Shown piece after piece: positions 23,482-34,105 of a stretch of 64,000 nucleotides of DNA. The DNA is from Euonymus europaeus. Lineage: Eukaryota > Streptophyta > Magnoliopsida > Celastrales > Celastraceae. Numbering within the stretch: position 1 is the first letter of the stretch; the number at the start of each line of letters is the position of its first letter. The position numbers and the translations under genes are program-made. A model generated the notes under the pieces. The model was not told the origin of the DNA. It did no database searches and saw only the letters and a list, made by a program, of their open reading frames with translations. The stretch is from NCBI GenBank assembly GCA_963580455.1, contig OY756968.1, forward strand, positions 25,451,508-25,515,507, in the 5' to 3' direction.

Positions 23482-25038
23482 CGTGGCTAGTAGGTCTCGT
23501 TTCACCTAGTTAGCCGCGAAATGTGGTTTCTTTACGTAAACGGTTTTATGAATATCCGTTGACTCCGAGTTCTGAATTCCTTGATTTTTAGCTTGATTTC
23601 ACACTACTTTTTGAGCTCTACAATCCTGACATTTCGGATTTTGATTTCAGAACTCGTGGGTAGTAGGTCTCGTTTCACCAAGTTATCCGCGAAATGTGGT
23701 TTCTTTACGTAAACGATTTTATGAATATCCGTTGACTCCGAGTTCTGAATTCGGTGATTTTTAGCTTGATTTCACACTACTTTTCAAGCTCTACGATCCT
23801 GGAGTTTCGGATTTTAATTTCAGAACTCGTGGCTAGTTGGTCTCGTTTCACCTAGTTAGCCGCGAAATGTGGTTTCTTTACGTAAACAGTCTTATGAATA
23901 TCCGTTTACTCCGAGTTCTGAATTCGGTGATTTTTAGCTTGATTTCACACTACTTTTCGAGCTCTACAATCCTGGCATTTCGGATTTTGATTTCAGAACT
24001 CGTGGCTATTAGGTCTCGTTTCACCTAGTTAGCCGCGAAATGTGGTTTCTTTACGTAAACGGTCTTATGAATATTCATTGACTCCGAGTTCTGAATTCGG
24101 TGATTTTTAGCTTGATTTCACACTACTTTTCGAGCTCTACAATCCTGGCATTTCGGATTTTGATTTCAGAACTCGTGCCTAGTAGGTCTCGTTTCACCTA
24201 GTTAGCCGCGAAATGTGGTTTCTTTACGTAAACGGTTTTATGAATATCCATTGACTCCGAGTTCTGAATTCGGTGATTTTTAGCATGATTTCACACTACT
24301 TTTCGAGCTCTACGATCCTGGCGTTTCGGATTTTGATTTCAGAACTCGTGGCTATTTGGTCTCGTTTCACCTAGTTAGCCGCGAAATGTGGTTTCTTTAC
24401 GTAAACAGTCTTATGAATATCCGTTTACTCCGAGTTCTGAATTCGGTGATTTTTAGCTTGATTTCACACTACTTTTCGAGCTCTACAATTCTGGCATTTC
24501 GGATTTTGATTTCAGAACTCGTGGCTAGTAGGTCTCGTTTCACCTAGTTAGCCGCGAAATGTGGTTTCTTTACGTAAACGGTTTTATGAATATCCGTTGA
24601 CTCCGAGTTCTGAATTCGGTGATTTTTAGCTTGATTTCACACTACTTTTCGAGCTCTACAATCCTGGCGTTTCGGATTTTGATTTCAGAACTCGTGGCTA
24701 GTTGGTCTCGTTTCACCTAGTTAGCCGCGAAATGTGGTTTCTTTACGTAAACAGTTTTATGAATATCCGTTGACTCCGAGTTCTGAATTTGGTGATTTTT
24801 AGCTTGATTTCACACAACTTTTCTAGCTCTACAATCCTGGCGTTTCGGATTTTGATTTCAGAAATCGTGGCTAGTAGGTCTCGTTTCACCTGGTTAACCG
24901 CGAAATGTGGTTTCTTTACGTAAACGGTTTTATTAATATCCGTTGACTCCGAGTTCTGAATTTGGTGATTTTTAGCTTGATTTCACACAACTTTTCGAGC
25001 TCTACAATCCTGGTGTTTCGGATTTTGATTTCATAACT
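23482..25038 (+). repeat. Variable 8-11-mer HOR, unit 5 (9 monomers, 1557 bp)
   Basis: The first monomer has CTACTTTTTGAG instead of the one-base-deleted form. Its partner at 25039 shares ACGATTTTATG and the rare GATTTTAATTTCAG. The unit includes one ATTAATATCC monomer (24932) in which the usual ATGAATATCC is changed. Confidence 0.84.
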
Positions 25039-25998
25039 CGTGGCTAGTAGGTCTCGTTTCACCTAGTTAGCCGCGAAATGTGGTTTCTTTACGTAAACGG
25101 TTTTATGAATATCCGTTGACTCCGAGTTCTGAATTCCTTGATTTTTAGCTTGATTTCACACTACTTTTTGAGCTCTACAATCCTGACATTTCGGATTTTG
25201 ATTTCAGAACTCGTGGGTAGTAGGTCTCGTTTCACCAAGTTATCCGCGAAATGTGGTTTCTTTACGTAAACGATTTTATGAATATCCGTTGACTCCGAGT
25301 TCTGAATTCGGTGATTTTTAGCTTGATTTCACACTACTTTTCAAGCTCTACGATCCTGGAGTTTCGGATTTTAATTTCAGAACTCGTGGCTAGTTGGTCT
25401 CGTTTCACCTAGTTAGCCGCGAAATATGGTTTCTTTACGTAAACAGTCTTATGAATATCCGTTTACTCCGAGTTCTGAATTCGGTGATTTTTAGCTTGAT
25501 TTCACACTACTTTTCGAGCTCTACAATCCTGGCATTTCGGATTTTGATTTCAGAACTCGTGCCTAGTAGGTCTCGTTTCAACTAGTTAGCCGCGAATTTT
25601 GGTTTCTTTACGTAAACGGTTTTATGAATATCCGTTGACTCCGAGTTCTGAATTCGGTGATTTTTAGCTTGATTTCACACTACTTTTCGAGCTCTACAAT
25701 CCTGGCGTTTCGGATTTTGATTTCAGAACTCGTGGCTAGTTGGTCTCGTTTCACCTAGTTAGCCGCGAAATGTGGTTTCTTTACGTAAACAGTTTTATGA
25801 ATATCCGTTGACTCCGAGTTCTGAATTTGGTGATTTTTAGCTTGATTTCACACAACTTTTCTAGCTCTACGATCCTGGCGTTTCGGATTTTGATTTCAGA
25901 AATCGTGGCTAGTAGGTCTCGTTTCACCTGGTTAGCCGCGAAATGTGGTTTCTTTACGTAAACGGTTTTATGAATATCCGTTGACTCCGAGTTCTGAA
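25039..25998 (+). repeat. Variable HOR, partial unit 6, joined to dispersed block copy 2
   Basis: Begins as unit 5, then from 25175 follows 14107-14930 (GAAATATGG, GCGAATTTTGG). Like that block it returns to the AGTTGG/AACAGT/GAATTTGG monomer. The order supports copying between sites 11 kb apart. Confidence 0.8.
25175..25998 (+). repeat. Dispersed block, copy 2 (partner at 14107)
   Basis: Matches 14107-14930 at an offset of 11068 bp, sharing GAAATATGG, GTGCCTAGTAGG and GCGAATTTTGG. Differences include ACGATTTTATG for ACGGTTTTATG and GATTTTAATTTC for GATTTTGATTTC near the start. Confidence 0.8.
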
Positions 25999-28900
25999 TT
26001 CGGTAATTTTTAGCTTGATTTCCCACTACTTTTTGAGCTCTAAAATCCTGGGTTTTCGGATTTCGATTTCAGAACTCGTGGCTAGTAGTTCTCGTTTCAT
26101 CTAGTTAGCCGCGAAATGTGAATTCTTTACGTAAACAGTTTTATGAATATCCGTTGACTCCGAGTTCTGAATTCGGTGATTTTTAGCTTGATTTCACACT
26201 AATTTTCGAGCTCTACGATTCTGGTGTTTCGGATTTTGATTTCATAACTCGTGGCTAGTAGGTCTCGTTTCACCTAGTTAGCCGCGAAATGTGGTTTCTT
26301 TACGTAAACAGTTTTATGAATATCGATTTACTCCGAGTTCTGAATTCGGTGATTTTTAGCTTGATTTCACACTACTTTTCGAGCTCTACAATCCGGGCAT
26401 TTCGGATTTTGATTTCAGAACTCGTGGCTAGTAGGTCTCGTTTCACCTAGTTAGCCGCGAAATGTGGTTTCTTTACGTAAACGGTTTTATGAATATCCGT
26501 TGACTCCGAGTTCTGAATTCGGTGATTTTTAGCTTGATTTCACACTAATTTTTGAGCTCTACGATCCTGGTGTTTCGGATTTTGATTTCATAACTCGTGG
26601 CTAGTAGGTCTCGTTTCACCTAGTTAGCCGCGAAATGTGGTTTCTTTACGTAAACGGTTTTATGAATATCCGTTGACTCCGAGTTCTGAATTCCTTGATT
26701 TTTAGCTTGATTTCACACTACTTTCGAGCTCTACAATCCTGACATTTCGGATTTTGATTTCAGAACTCGTGGGTAGTAGGTCTCGTTTCACCAAGTTATC
26801 CGCGAAATGTGGTTTCTTTACGTAAACGGTTTTATGACTATCCATTGACTCCGAGTTCTGAATTCGGTGATTTTTAGCTTGATTTCACACTACTTTTCGA
26901 GCTCTACAATCCTTGCGTTTCGGATTTTGATTTCAGAACTCGTGGCTAGTTGGTCTCGTTTCACCTAGTTAGCCGCGAAATGTGGTTTCTTTACGTAAAC
27001 AGTTTTATGAATATCCGTTGACTCCGAGTTCTGAATTCGGTAATTTTTAGCTTGATTTCCCACTACTTTTTGAGCTCTAAAATCCTGGGTTTTCGGATTT
27101 CGATTTCAGAACTCGTGGCTAGTAGGTCTCGTTTCATCTAGTTAGCCGCGAAATGTGGTATCTTTACGTAAATGGTTTTATGAATATCCGTTGACTCCGA
27201 GTTCTGAATTAGGTGATTTTTAGCTTGATTTCACACTAATTTTCGAGCTCTACGATCCTGGTGTTTCGGATTTTGATTTCATAACTCGTGGCTAGTAGGT
27301 CTTGTTTCACCTAGTTAGCCGCGAAATGTGGCTTCTTTACGTAAACGGTTTTTTGAATATCCGTTGACTCCGAGTTCTGAATTCCGTGATTTTTAGCTTG
27401 ATTTCACACTACTTTTCGAGCTCTACAGTCCTGACATTTTGGATTTTGATTTCAGAACTCGTGGGTAGTAGGTCTCGTTTCACCAAGTTATCCGCGAAAT
27501 GTGGTTTCTTTACGTAAACGGTTTTATGAATATCCATTGACTCCGAGTTCTGAATTCGGTGATTTTTAGCTTGATTTCAACTACTTTTCGAGCTCTACGA
27601 TCCTGGCGTTTCGGATTTTGATTTCAGAACTCGTGGCTAGTTGGTCTCGTTTCACCTAGTTAGCCGCGAAATGTGGTTTCTTTACGTAAACAGTTTTATG
27701 AATATCCATTTACTCCGAGTTCAGAATTCGGTGATTTTTAGCTTGATTTCACACTACTTTTCGAGCTCTACGATCCTGGGGTTTCAGATTTTGATTTCAG
27801 AACTCGTGGCTAGTTGGTCTCGTTTCACCTAGTTAGCCGCGAAATGTGGTTTCTTTACGTAAACGGTTTTATGAATATCTGTTGACTCCGAGTTCTGAAT
27901 TCGGTAATTTTTAGCTTGATTTCCCACTACTTTTCGATCTCTAAAATCCTGGTTTTTCGGATTTCGATTTCAGAACTCGTGGCTAGTAGTTCTCGTTTCA
28001 TCTAGTTAGCCGCGAAATGTGAATTCTTTACGTAAACAGTTTTATGAATATCCGTTGACTCCGAGTTCTGAATTCGGTGATTTTTAGCTTGATTTCACAC
28101 TAATTTTTGAGCTCTACGATTCTGGTGTTTCGGATTTTGATTTCATAACTCGTGGCTAGTAGGTCTCGTTTCACCTAGTTAGCCGCGAAATGTGGTTTCT
28201 TTACGTAAACGGTTTTATGAATATCCGTTCACTCCGAGTTCTGAATTCCTTGATTTTTAGCTTTATTTCACACTACTTTTCGAGCTCTACAATCCTGACA
28301 TTTCGGATTTTGATTTCAGAACTCGTGGGTAGTAGGTCTCGTTTCACCAAGTTATCCGCGAAATGTGGTTTCTTTACGTAAACGGTTTTATGACTATCCA
28401 TTGACTCCGAGTTCTGAATTCGGTGATTTTTAGCTTGATTTCACACTACTTTTCGAGCTCTATGATTCCGGCGTTTCGGATTTTGATTTCAGAACTCGTG
28501 GCTAGTTGGTCTCGTTTAACCTAGTTAGCCGCGAAATGTGGTTTCTTTACTTAAACAGTTTTATGAATATCCATTTACTCCGAGTTCTGAATTCGGTGAT
28601 TTTTAGCTTGATTTCACACTACTTTTCGAGCTCTACAATCCGGGCATTTCGGATTTTGATTTCAGAACTCGTGGCTAGTAGGTCTCGTTTCACCTAGTTA
28701 GCCGCGAAATGTGGTTTCTTTACGTAAACGGTTTTATGAATATCCGTTGACTCCGAGTTCTGAATTCGGTGATTTTTAGCTTGATTTCACACTAATTTTT
28801 GAGCTCTACGATCCTGGTGTTTCGGATTTTGATTTCATAACTCGTGGCTAGTAGGTCTCGTTTCACCTAGTTAGCCGCGAAATGTGGTTTCTTTACGTAA

Positions 28901-29315
28901 ACGGTTTTATGAATATCTGTTGACTCCGAGTTCTGAATTCCTTGATTTTTAGCTTGATTTCACACTACTTTCGAGCTCTACAATCCTGACATTTCGGATT
29001 TTGATTTCAGAACTCGTGGGTAGTAGGTCTCGTTTCACCAAGTTATCCGCGAAATGTGGTTTCTTTACGTAAACGGTTTTATGACTATCCATTGACTCCG
29101 AGTTCTGAATTCGGTGATTTTTAGCTTGATTTCACACTACTTTTCGAGCTCTACGATCCTGGCATTTCGGATTTTGATTTCAGAACTCGTGGCTAGTTGG
29201 TCTCGTTTCACCTAGTTAGCCGCGAAATGTGGTTTCTTTACGTAAACGGTTTTATGAATATTCGTTGACTCCGAGTTCTGAATTCGGTAATTTTTAGCTT
29301 GATTTCCCACTACTT
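25999..29315 (+). repeat. Mosaic of fragments of neighbouring HORs
   Basis: No single unit repeats. Short blocks do: 26041-26260 resembles 27942-28160 (shared GTGAATTCTTTACG, offset about 1901 bp), and about 26280-26880 resembles 28527-29130 (offset 2247 bp, shared ACTACTTTCGAG at 26717 and 28964). The block from 28190 resembles the 7-monomer unit. A two-base deletion (GATTTCAACTAC) is at about 27577. CCCACTACTTTT monomers with AAAATCCTGG recall the 5-mer zone at the window start. Confidence 0.72.
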
Positions 29316-29661
29316 TTCGAGCTCTACAATCCTGGGTTTTCGGATTTCGATTTCAGAACTCGTGGCTAGTAGGTCTCGTTTCATCTAGTTAGCCGCGAAA
29401 TGTGGTTTCTTTACGTAAACGGTTTTCTGAATATCCGTTGACTCTGAATTCTGAATTCGGTGATTTTTAGCTTGATTTCACACTACTTTTCGAGCTCTAC
29501 AATCCTGGGTTTTCGGATTTCGATTTCAGAACTCGTGGCTAGTAGGTCTCGTTTCATCTAGTTAGCCGCGAAATGTGGTTTCTTTACGTAAACGGTTTTC
29601 TGAATATCCGTTGACTCCGAGTTCTGAATTCGGTGATTTTTAGCTTGATTTCACACTACTT
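29316..29661 (+). repeat. Single-monomer tandem duplication (2 x 173 bp)
   Basis: Two adjacent monomers share CTGGGTTTTCGGATTTCG, CATCTAG and GGTTTTCTGAATATCC. They differ mainly at GACTCTGAATTC against GACTCCGAGTTC. They mark the change from the 7-29 kb subfamily to the next one. Confidence 0.75.
29446..29458. other. Unusual perfect dyad GAATTCTGAATTC
   Basis: Two substitutions in this single monomer turn the usual near-palindrome into two EcoRI sites flanking a T, a 13-bp perfect odd palindrome. I saw it only here. Confidence 0.7.
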
Positions 29662-29689
29662 TTCGAGCTCTACAATCCAGGGTTTTTGG

Positions 29690-30363
29690 ATTTTTATTTC
29701 AGAACTCGTGGCTAGTTGGTCTCGTTTCACCTAGTTAGCCGCGAAATGTGGTTTCTTTACGTAAACGGTTTTATGAATATCCGTTGACTCCGAGTTTTGA
29801 ATTCGGTGTTTTTTAGCTTGATTTCACACTACTTTTCGAGCTCTACAATCCTGGCATTTCGGATTTCGATTTCAGAACTCGTGGCTAGCAGGTCTCGTTT
29901 AACCTAGTTAGCCGCGAAATGTGGTTTCTTTACGTAAACGGTTTTATGAATATCCGTTGACTCCGAGTTCTGAATTCGATGATTTTTAGCTTGATTTCAC
30001 ACTACTTTTTGAGCTCTACAATCCTGGCATTTCGGATTTCGATTTCAGAACTCGTGGCTAGCAGGTCTCGTTTAACCTAGTTAGCCGCGAAATGTGGTTT
30101 CTTTACGTAAACGGTTTTATGAATATCCGTTGACTCCGAGTTCTGAATTCGATGATTTTTAGCTTGATTTCACACTACTTTTCGAGCTCTACAATCCTGG
30201 AATTTCGGATTTCGATTTCAGAACTCGTGGCTAGTTGGTCTCGTTTCACCTAGTTAGCCGCGAAATGTGGTTTCTTTACGTAAACGGTTTTATGAATATC
30301 CGTTGACTCCGAGTTCTGAATTCGGTAATTTTTAGCTTGATTTCACACTACTTTTCGAGCTCT
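29690..30363 (+). repeat. 4-monomer block, copy 1 (partner at 35053)
   Basis: The order is CCAGGGTTTTTGG; GAGTTTTGAATTCGGTG; two successive CTAGCAGG/GTTTAACC monomers with GAATTCGATG. The same order occurs at 35053-35726, offset 5363 bp (exactly 31 monomers). Related pieces are at 36115, 36461, 36980 and 39056. Confidence 0.8.
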
Positions 30364-31510
30364 ATGATCCTGGGTTTTCGGATTTCGATTTCAGAACTCG
30401 TGGCTAGCAGGTCTCATTTCACCTATTTAGCCGCAAAAAGTGGTTTCTTTACGTAAACGGTTTTATGAATATCCGTTGACTCCGAGTTCTGAATTCGGTG
30501 ATTTTTAGCTTGATTTCACACTACTTTTCGAGCTCTACAATCCTGGCATTTCGGATTTTGATTTCAGAACTCGTGGCTAGTAGGTCTCGATTCACCTATT
30601 TAGCCGCGAAATGTGGTTTCTTTACGTAAACGGTTTTATGAATATCCGTTGACTCCGAGTTCTGAATTTGGTGATTTTTGGCTTGATTACACACTACTTT
30701 TCGAGCTCTACAATCCTGGCATTTCGGATTTTGATTTCAGAACTCGTGGCTAGTAGGTCTCGTTTCACCTAGTTAGCCGCGAAATGTGATTTCTTTACGA
30801 AAACGGTTTTATGAATATCCGTTGACTCCGAGTTCTGAATTCGGTGATTTTTAGCTTGATTTCACACTACTTTTCGAGCTCTACAATCCAGGGTTTTTGG
30901 ATTTTTATTTCAGAACTCGTGGCTAGTTGGTCTCGTTTCACCTAGTTAGCCGCGAAATGTGGTTTCTTTACGTAAACGGTTTTATGAATATCCGTTGACT
31001 CCGAGTTTTGAATTAGGTGTTTTTTAGCTTTATTTCACACTACTTTTCGAGCTCTACGATCCTGGCGTTTCGGATTTTGATTTCAGAACTCGTGGCTAGT
31101 TGGTCTCGTTTCACCTAGTCAGCCGCGAAATGTGGTTTCTTTACGTAAACGGTTTTATGAATATCCGTTGACTCCGAGTTCTCAATTCGGTGATTTTTAG
31201 CTTGATTTCACACTACTTTTCGAGCTCTACAATCCAGGGTTTTTGGATTTTTATTTCAGAACTCGTGGCTAGTTGGTCTCGTTTCACCTAGTTAGCCGTG
31301 AAATGTGGTTTCTTTACGTAAACGGTTTTATGAATATCCGTTGACTCCGAGTTTTGAATTCGGTGTTTTTTAGCTTGATTTCACACTACTTTTTGAGCTA
31401 TACGATCCTGGTGTTTCGGATTTTGATTTCAGAACTCGTGGCTAGTTGGTCTCGTTTCACCTAGTCAGCCGCGAAATGTGGTTTCTTTACGTAAACGGTT
31501 TTATGAATAT
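30300..31510 (+). repeat. 7-monomer HOR of subfamily 3, copy 1 (1211 bp)
   Basis: Ordered markers: CTAGCAGG with CGCAAAAAGTGG (30431); CGATTCACCTATTTAG with TTTTTGGCTTGATTACAC; GTGATTTCTTTACGAAAACG; CCAGGGTTTTTGG; GAGTTTTGAATTAGGTG; TAGTCAGCCGCG with GTTCTCAATTCGG; GTTAGCCGTGAAATG with GCTATACGATCC. The CGCAAAAAGTGG marker recurs at 31642, 33026 and 37351. Confidence 0.87.
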
Positions 31511-32280
31511 CCATTGACTCCGAGTTCTGAATTCGGTAATTTTTAGCTTGATTTCACACTACTTTTCGAGCTCTACGATCCTGGGTTTTCGGATTTCGAT
31601 TTCAGAACTCGTGGCTAGCAGGTCTCGTTTCACCTATTTAGCCGCAAAAAGTGGTTTCTTTACGTAAACGGTTTTATGAATATCCGTTGACTCCGAGTTC
31701 TGAATTCGGTGATTTTTAGCTTGATTTCACACTACTTTTCGAGCTCTACAATCCTGGCATTTCGGATTTTGATTTCAGAGCTCGTGGCTAGTAGGTCTCG
31801 ATTCACCTATTTAGCCGCGAAATGTGGTTTCTTTACGTAAACGGTTTTATGAATATCCGTTGACTCCGAGTTCTGAATTTGGTGATTTTTGGCTTGATTA
31901 CACACTACTTTTCGAGCTCTACAATCCTGGCATTTCGGATTTTGATTTCAGAACTCGTGGCTAGTAGGTCTCGTTTCACCTAGTTAGCCGCGAAATGTGA
32001 TTTCTTTACGAAAACGGTTTTATGAATATCCGTTGACTCCGAGTTCTGAATTCGGTGATTTTTAGCTTGATTTCACACTACTTTTCGAGCTCTACAATCC
32101 AGGGTTTTTGGATTTTTATTTCAGAACTCGTGGCTAGTTGGTCTCGTTTCACCTAGTTAGCCGCGAAATGTGGTTTCTTTACGTAAACGGTTTTATGAAT
32201 ATCCGTTGACTCCGAGTTTTGAATTAGGTGTTTTTTAGCTTGATTTCACACTACTTTTCGAGCTCTACGATCCTGGCGTT
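31511..32280 (+). repeat. 7-monomer HOR of subfamily 3, copy 2 (interrupted)
   Basis: Follows copy 1 at 1211 bp and matches it to about 32311, then runs into a dimer expansion instead of the TAGTCAGCC monomers. A private change is CAGAGCTCG for CAGAACTCG near 31777. Confidence 0.85.
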
Positions 32281-32908
32281 TCGGATTTTGATTTCAGAAC
32301 TCGTGGCTAGTAGGTCTCGTTTCACCTAGTTAGCCGCGAAATGTGATTTCTTTACGAAAACGGTTTTATGAATATCCGTTGACTCCGAGTTCTGAATTCG
32401 GTGATTTTTAGCTTGATTTCACACTACTTTTCGAGCTCTACAATCCAGGGTTTTTGGATTTTTATTTCAGAACTCGTGGCTAGTTGGTCTCGTTTCACCT
32501 AGTTAGCCGCGAAATGTGGTTTCTTTACGTAAACGGTTTTATGAATATCCGTTGACTCCGAGTTTTGAATTAGGTGTTTTTTAGCTTGATTTCACACTAC
32601 TTTTCGAGCTCTACGATCCTGGCGTTTCGGATTTTGATTTCAGAACTCGTGGCTAGTAGGTCTCGTTTCACCTAGTTAGCCGCGAAATGTGATTTCTTTA
32701 CGAAAACGGTTTTATGAATATCCGTTGACTCCGAGTTCTGAATTCGGTGATTTTTAGCTTGATTTCACACTACTTTTCGAGCTCTACAATCCAGGGTTTT
32801 TGGATTTTTATTTCAGAACTCGTGGCTAGTTGGTCTCGTTTCACCTAGTTAGCCGCGAAATGTGGTTTCTTTACGTAAACGGTTTTATGAATATCCGTTG
32901 ACTCCGAG
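31935..32908 (+). repeat. Dimer expansion (346 bp x ~2.8)
   Basis: The pair GTGATTTCTTTACGAAAACG + CCAGGGTTTTTGG / GAATTAGGTG is repeated at 31996, 32342 and 32688, exactly 346 bp apart, with no differences that I noticed between the first two repeats beyond the flanks. It ends where GAGTTTTGAATTAGG is replaced by GAGTTCTGAATTCGG. It is a young local amplification within the 7-monomer HOR. Confidence 0.88.
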
Positions 32909-34105
32909 TTCTGAATTCGGTAATTTTTAGCTTGATTTCACACTACTTTTCGAGCTCTACGATCCTGGGTTTTCGGATTTCGATTTCAGAACTCGTGGCT
33001 AGCAGGTCTCGTTTCACCTATTTAGCCGCAAAAAGTGGTTTCTTTACGTAAACGGTTTTATGAATATCCGTTGACTCCGAGTTCTGAATTCGGTGATTTT
33101 TAGCTTGATTTCACACTACTTTTCGAGCTCTACAATCCTGGCATTTCGGATTTTGATTTCAGAACTCGTGGCTAGTAGGTCTCGATTCACCTATTTAGCT
33201 GCGAAATGTGGTTTCTTTACGTAAACGGTTTTATGAATATCCGTTGACTCCGAGTTCTGAATTTGGTGATTTTTGGCTTGATTACACACTACTTTTCGAG
33301 CTCTACAATCCTGGCATTTCGGATTTTGATTTCAGAACTCGTGGCTAGTAGGTCCCGTTTCACCTAGTTAGCCGCGAAATGTGATTTCTTTACGAAAACG
33401 GTTTTATGAATATCCGTTGACTCCGAGTTCTGAATTCGGTGATTTTTAGCTTGATTTCACACTACTTTTCGAGCTCTACAATCCAGGGTTTTTGGATTTT
33501 TATTTCAGAACTCGTGGCTAGTTGGTCTCGTTTCACCTAGTTAGCCGCGAAATGTGGTTTCTTTACGTAAACGGTTTTATGAATATCCGTTGACTCCGAG
33601 TTTTGAATTAGGTGTTTTTTAGCTTGATTTCACACTACTTTTCGAGCTCTACGATCCTGGCGTTTCGGATTTTGATTTCAGAACTCGTGGCTAGTTGGTC
33701 TCGTTTCACCTAGTCAGCCGCGAAATGTGGTTTCTTTACGTAAACGGTTTTATGAATATCCGTTGACTCCGAGTTCTCAATTCGGTGATTTTTAGCTTGA
33801 TTTCACACTACTTTTCGAGCTCTACAATCCAGGGTTTTTGGATTTTTATTTCAGAACTCGTGGCTAGTTGGTCTCGTTTCACCTAGTTAGCCATGAAATG
33901 TGGTTTCTTTACGTAAACGGTTTTATGAATATCCGTTGACTCCGAGTTTTGAATTCGGTGTTTTTTAGCTTGATTTCACACTACTTTTCGAGCTATACGA
34001 TCCTGGTGTTTCGGATTTTGATTTCAGAACTCGTGGCTAGTTGGTCTCGTTTCACCTAGTCAGCCGCGAAATGTGGTTTCTTTACGTAAACGGTTTTATG
34101 AATAT
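32895..34105 (+). repeat. 7-monomer HOR of subfamily 3, copy 3 (1211 bp)
   Basis: Matches 30300-31510 at exactly 2595 bp (15 monomers). Private changes are TTTAGCTGCG near 33195, GGTCCCGTTTC near 33350 and GTTAGCCATGAAATG near 33890. Confidence 0.86.

Noticed and set aside
3654..26026. Minus-strand open frames of about 77-81 codons (3654-3887, 4507-4752, 25781-26026)
   Set aside because: They arise where two variant monomers (GAATTTGG followed by GGTAATT) remove stops in one frame. They follow the HOR order and show no sign of selection as protein.
5332..28697. Many similar open frames of about 60-73 codons on the + strand (for example at 5332, 9310, 10867, 15191, 17439)
   Set aside because: They recur because the satellite recurs. 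Most would have to start at TTG, not ATG, and since 173 is not a multiple of 3 each frame runs into stops in the next monomer. No domain, no codon bias and no full-length conservation is visible.
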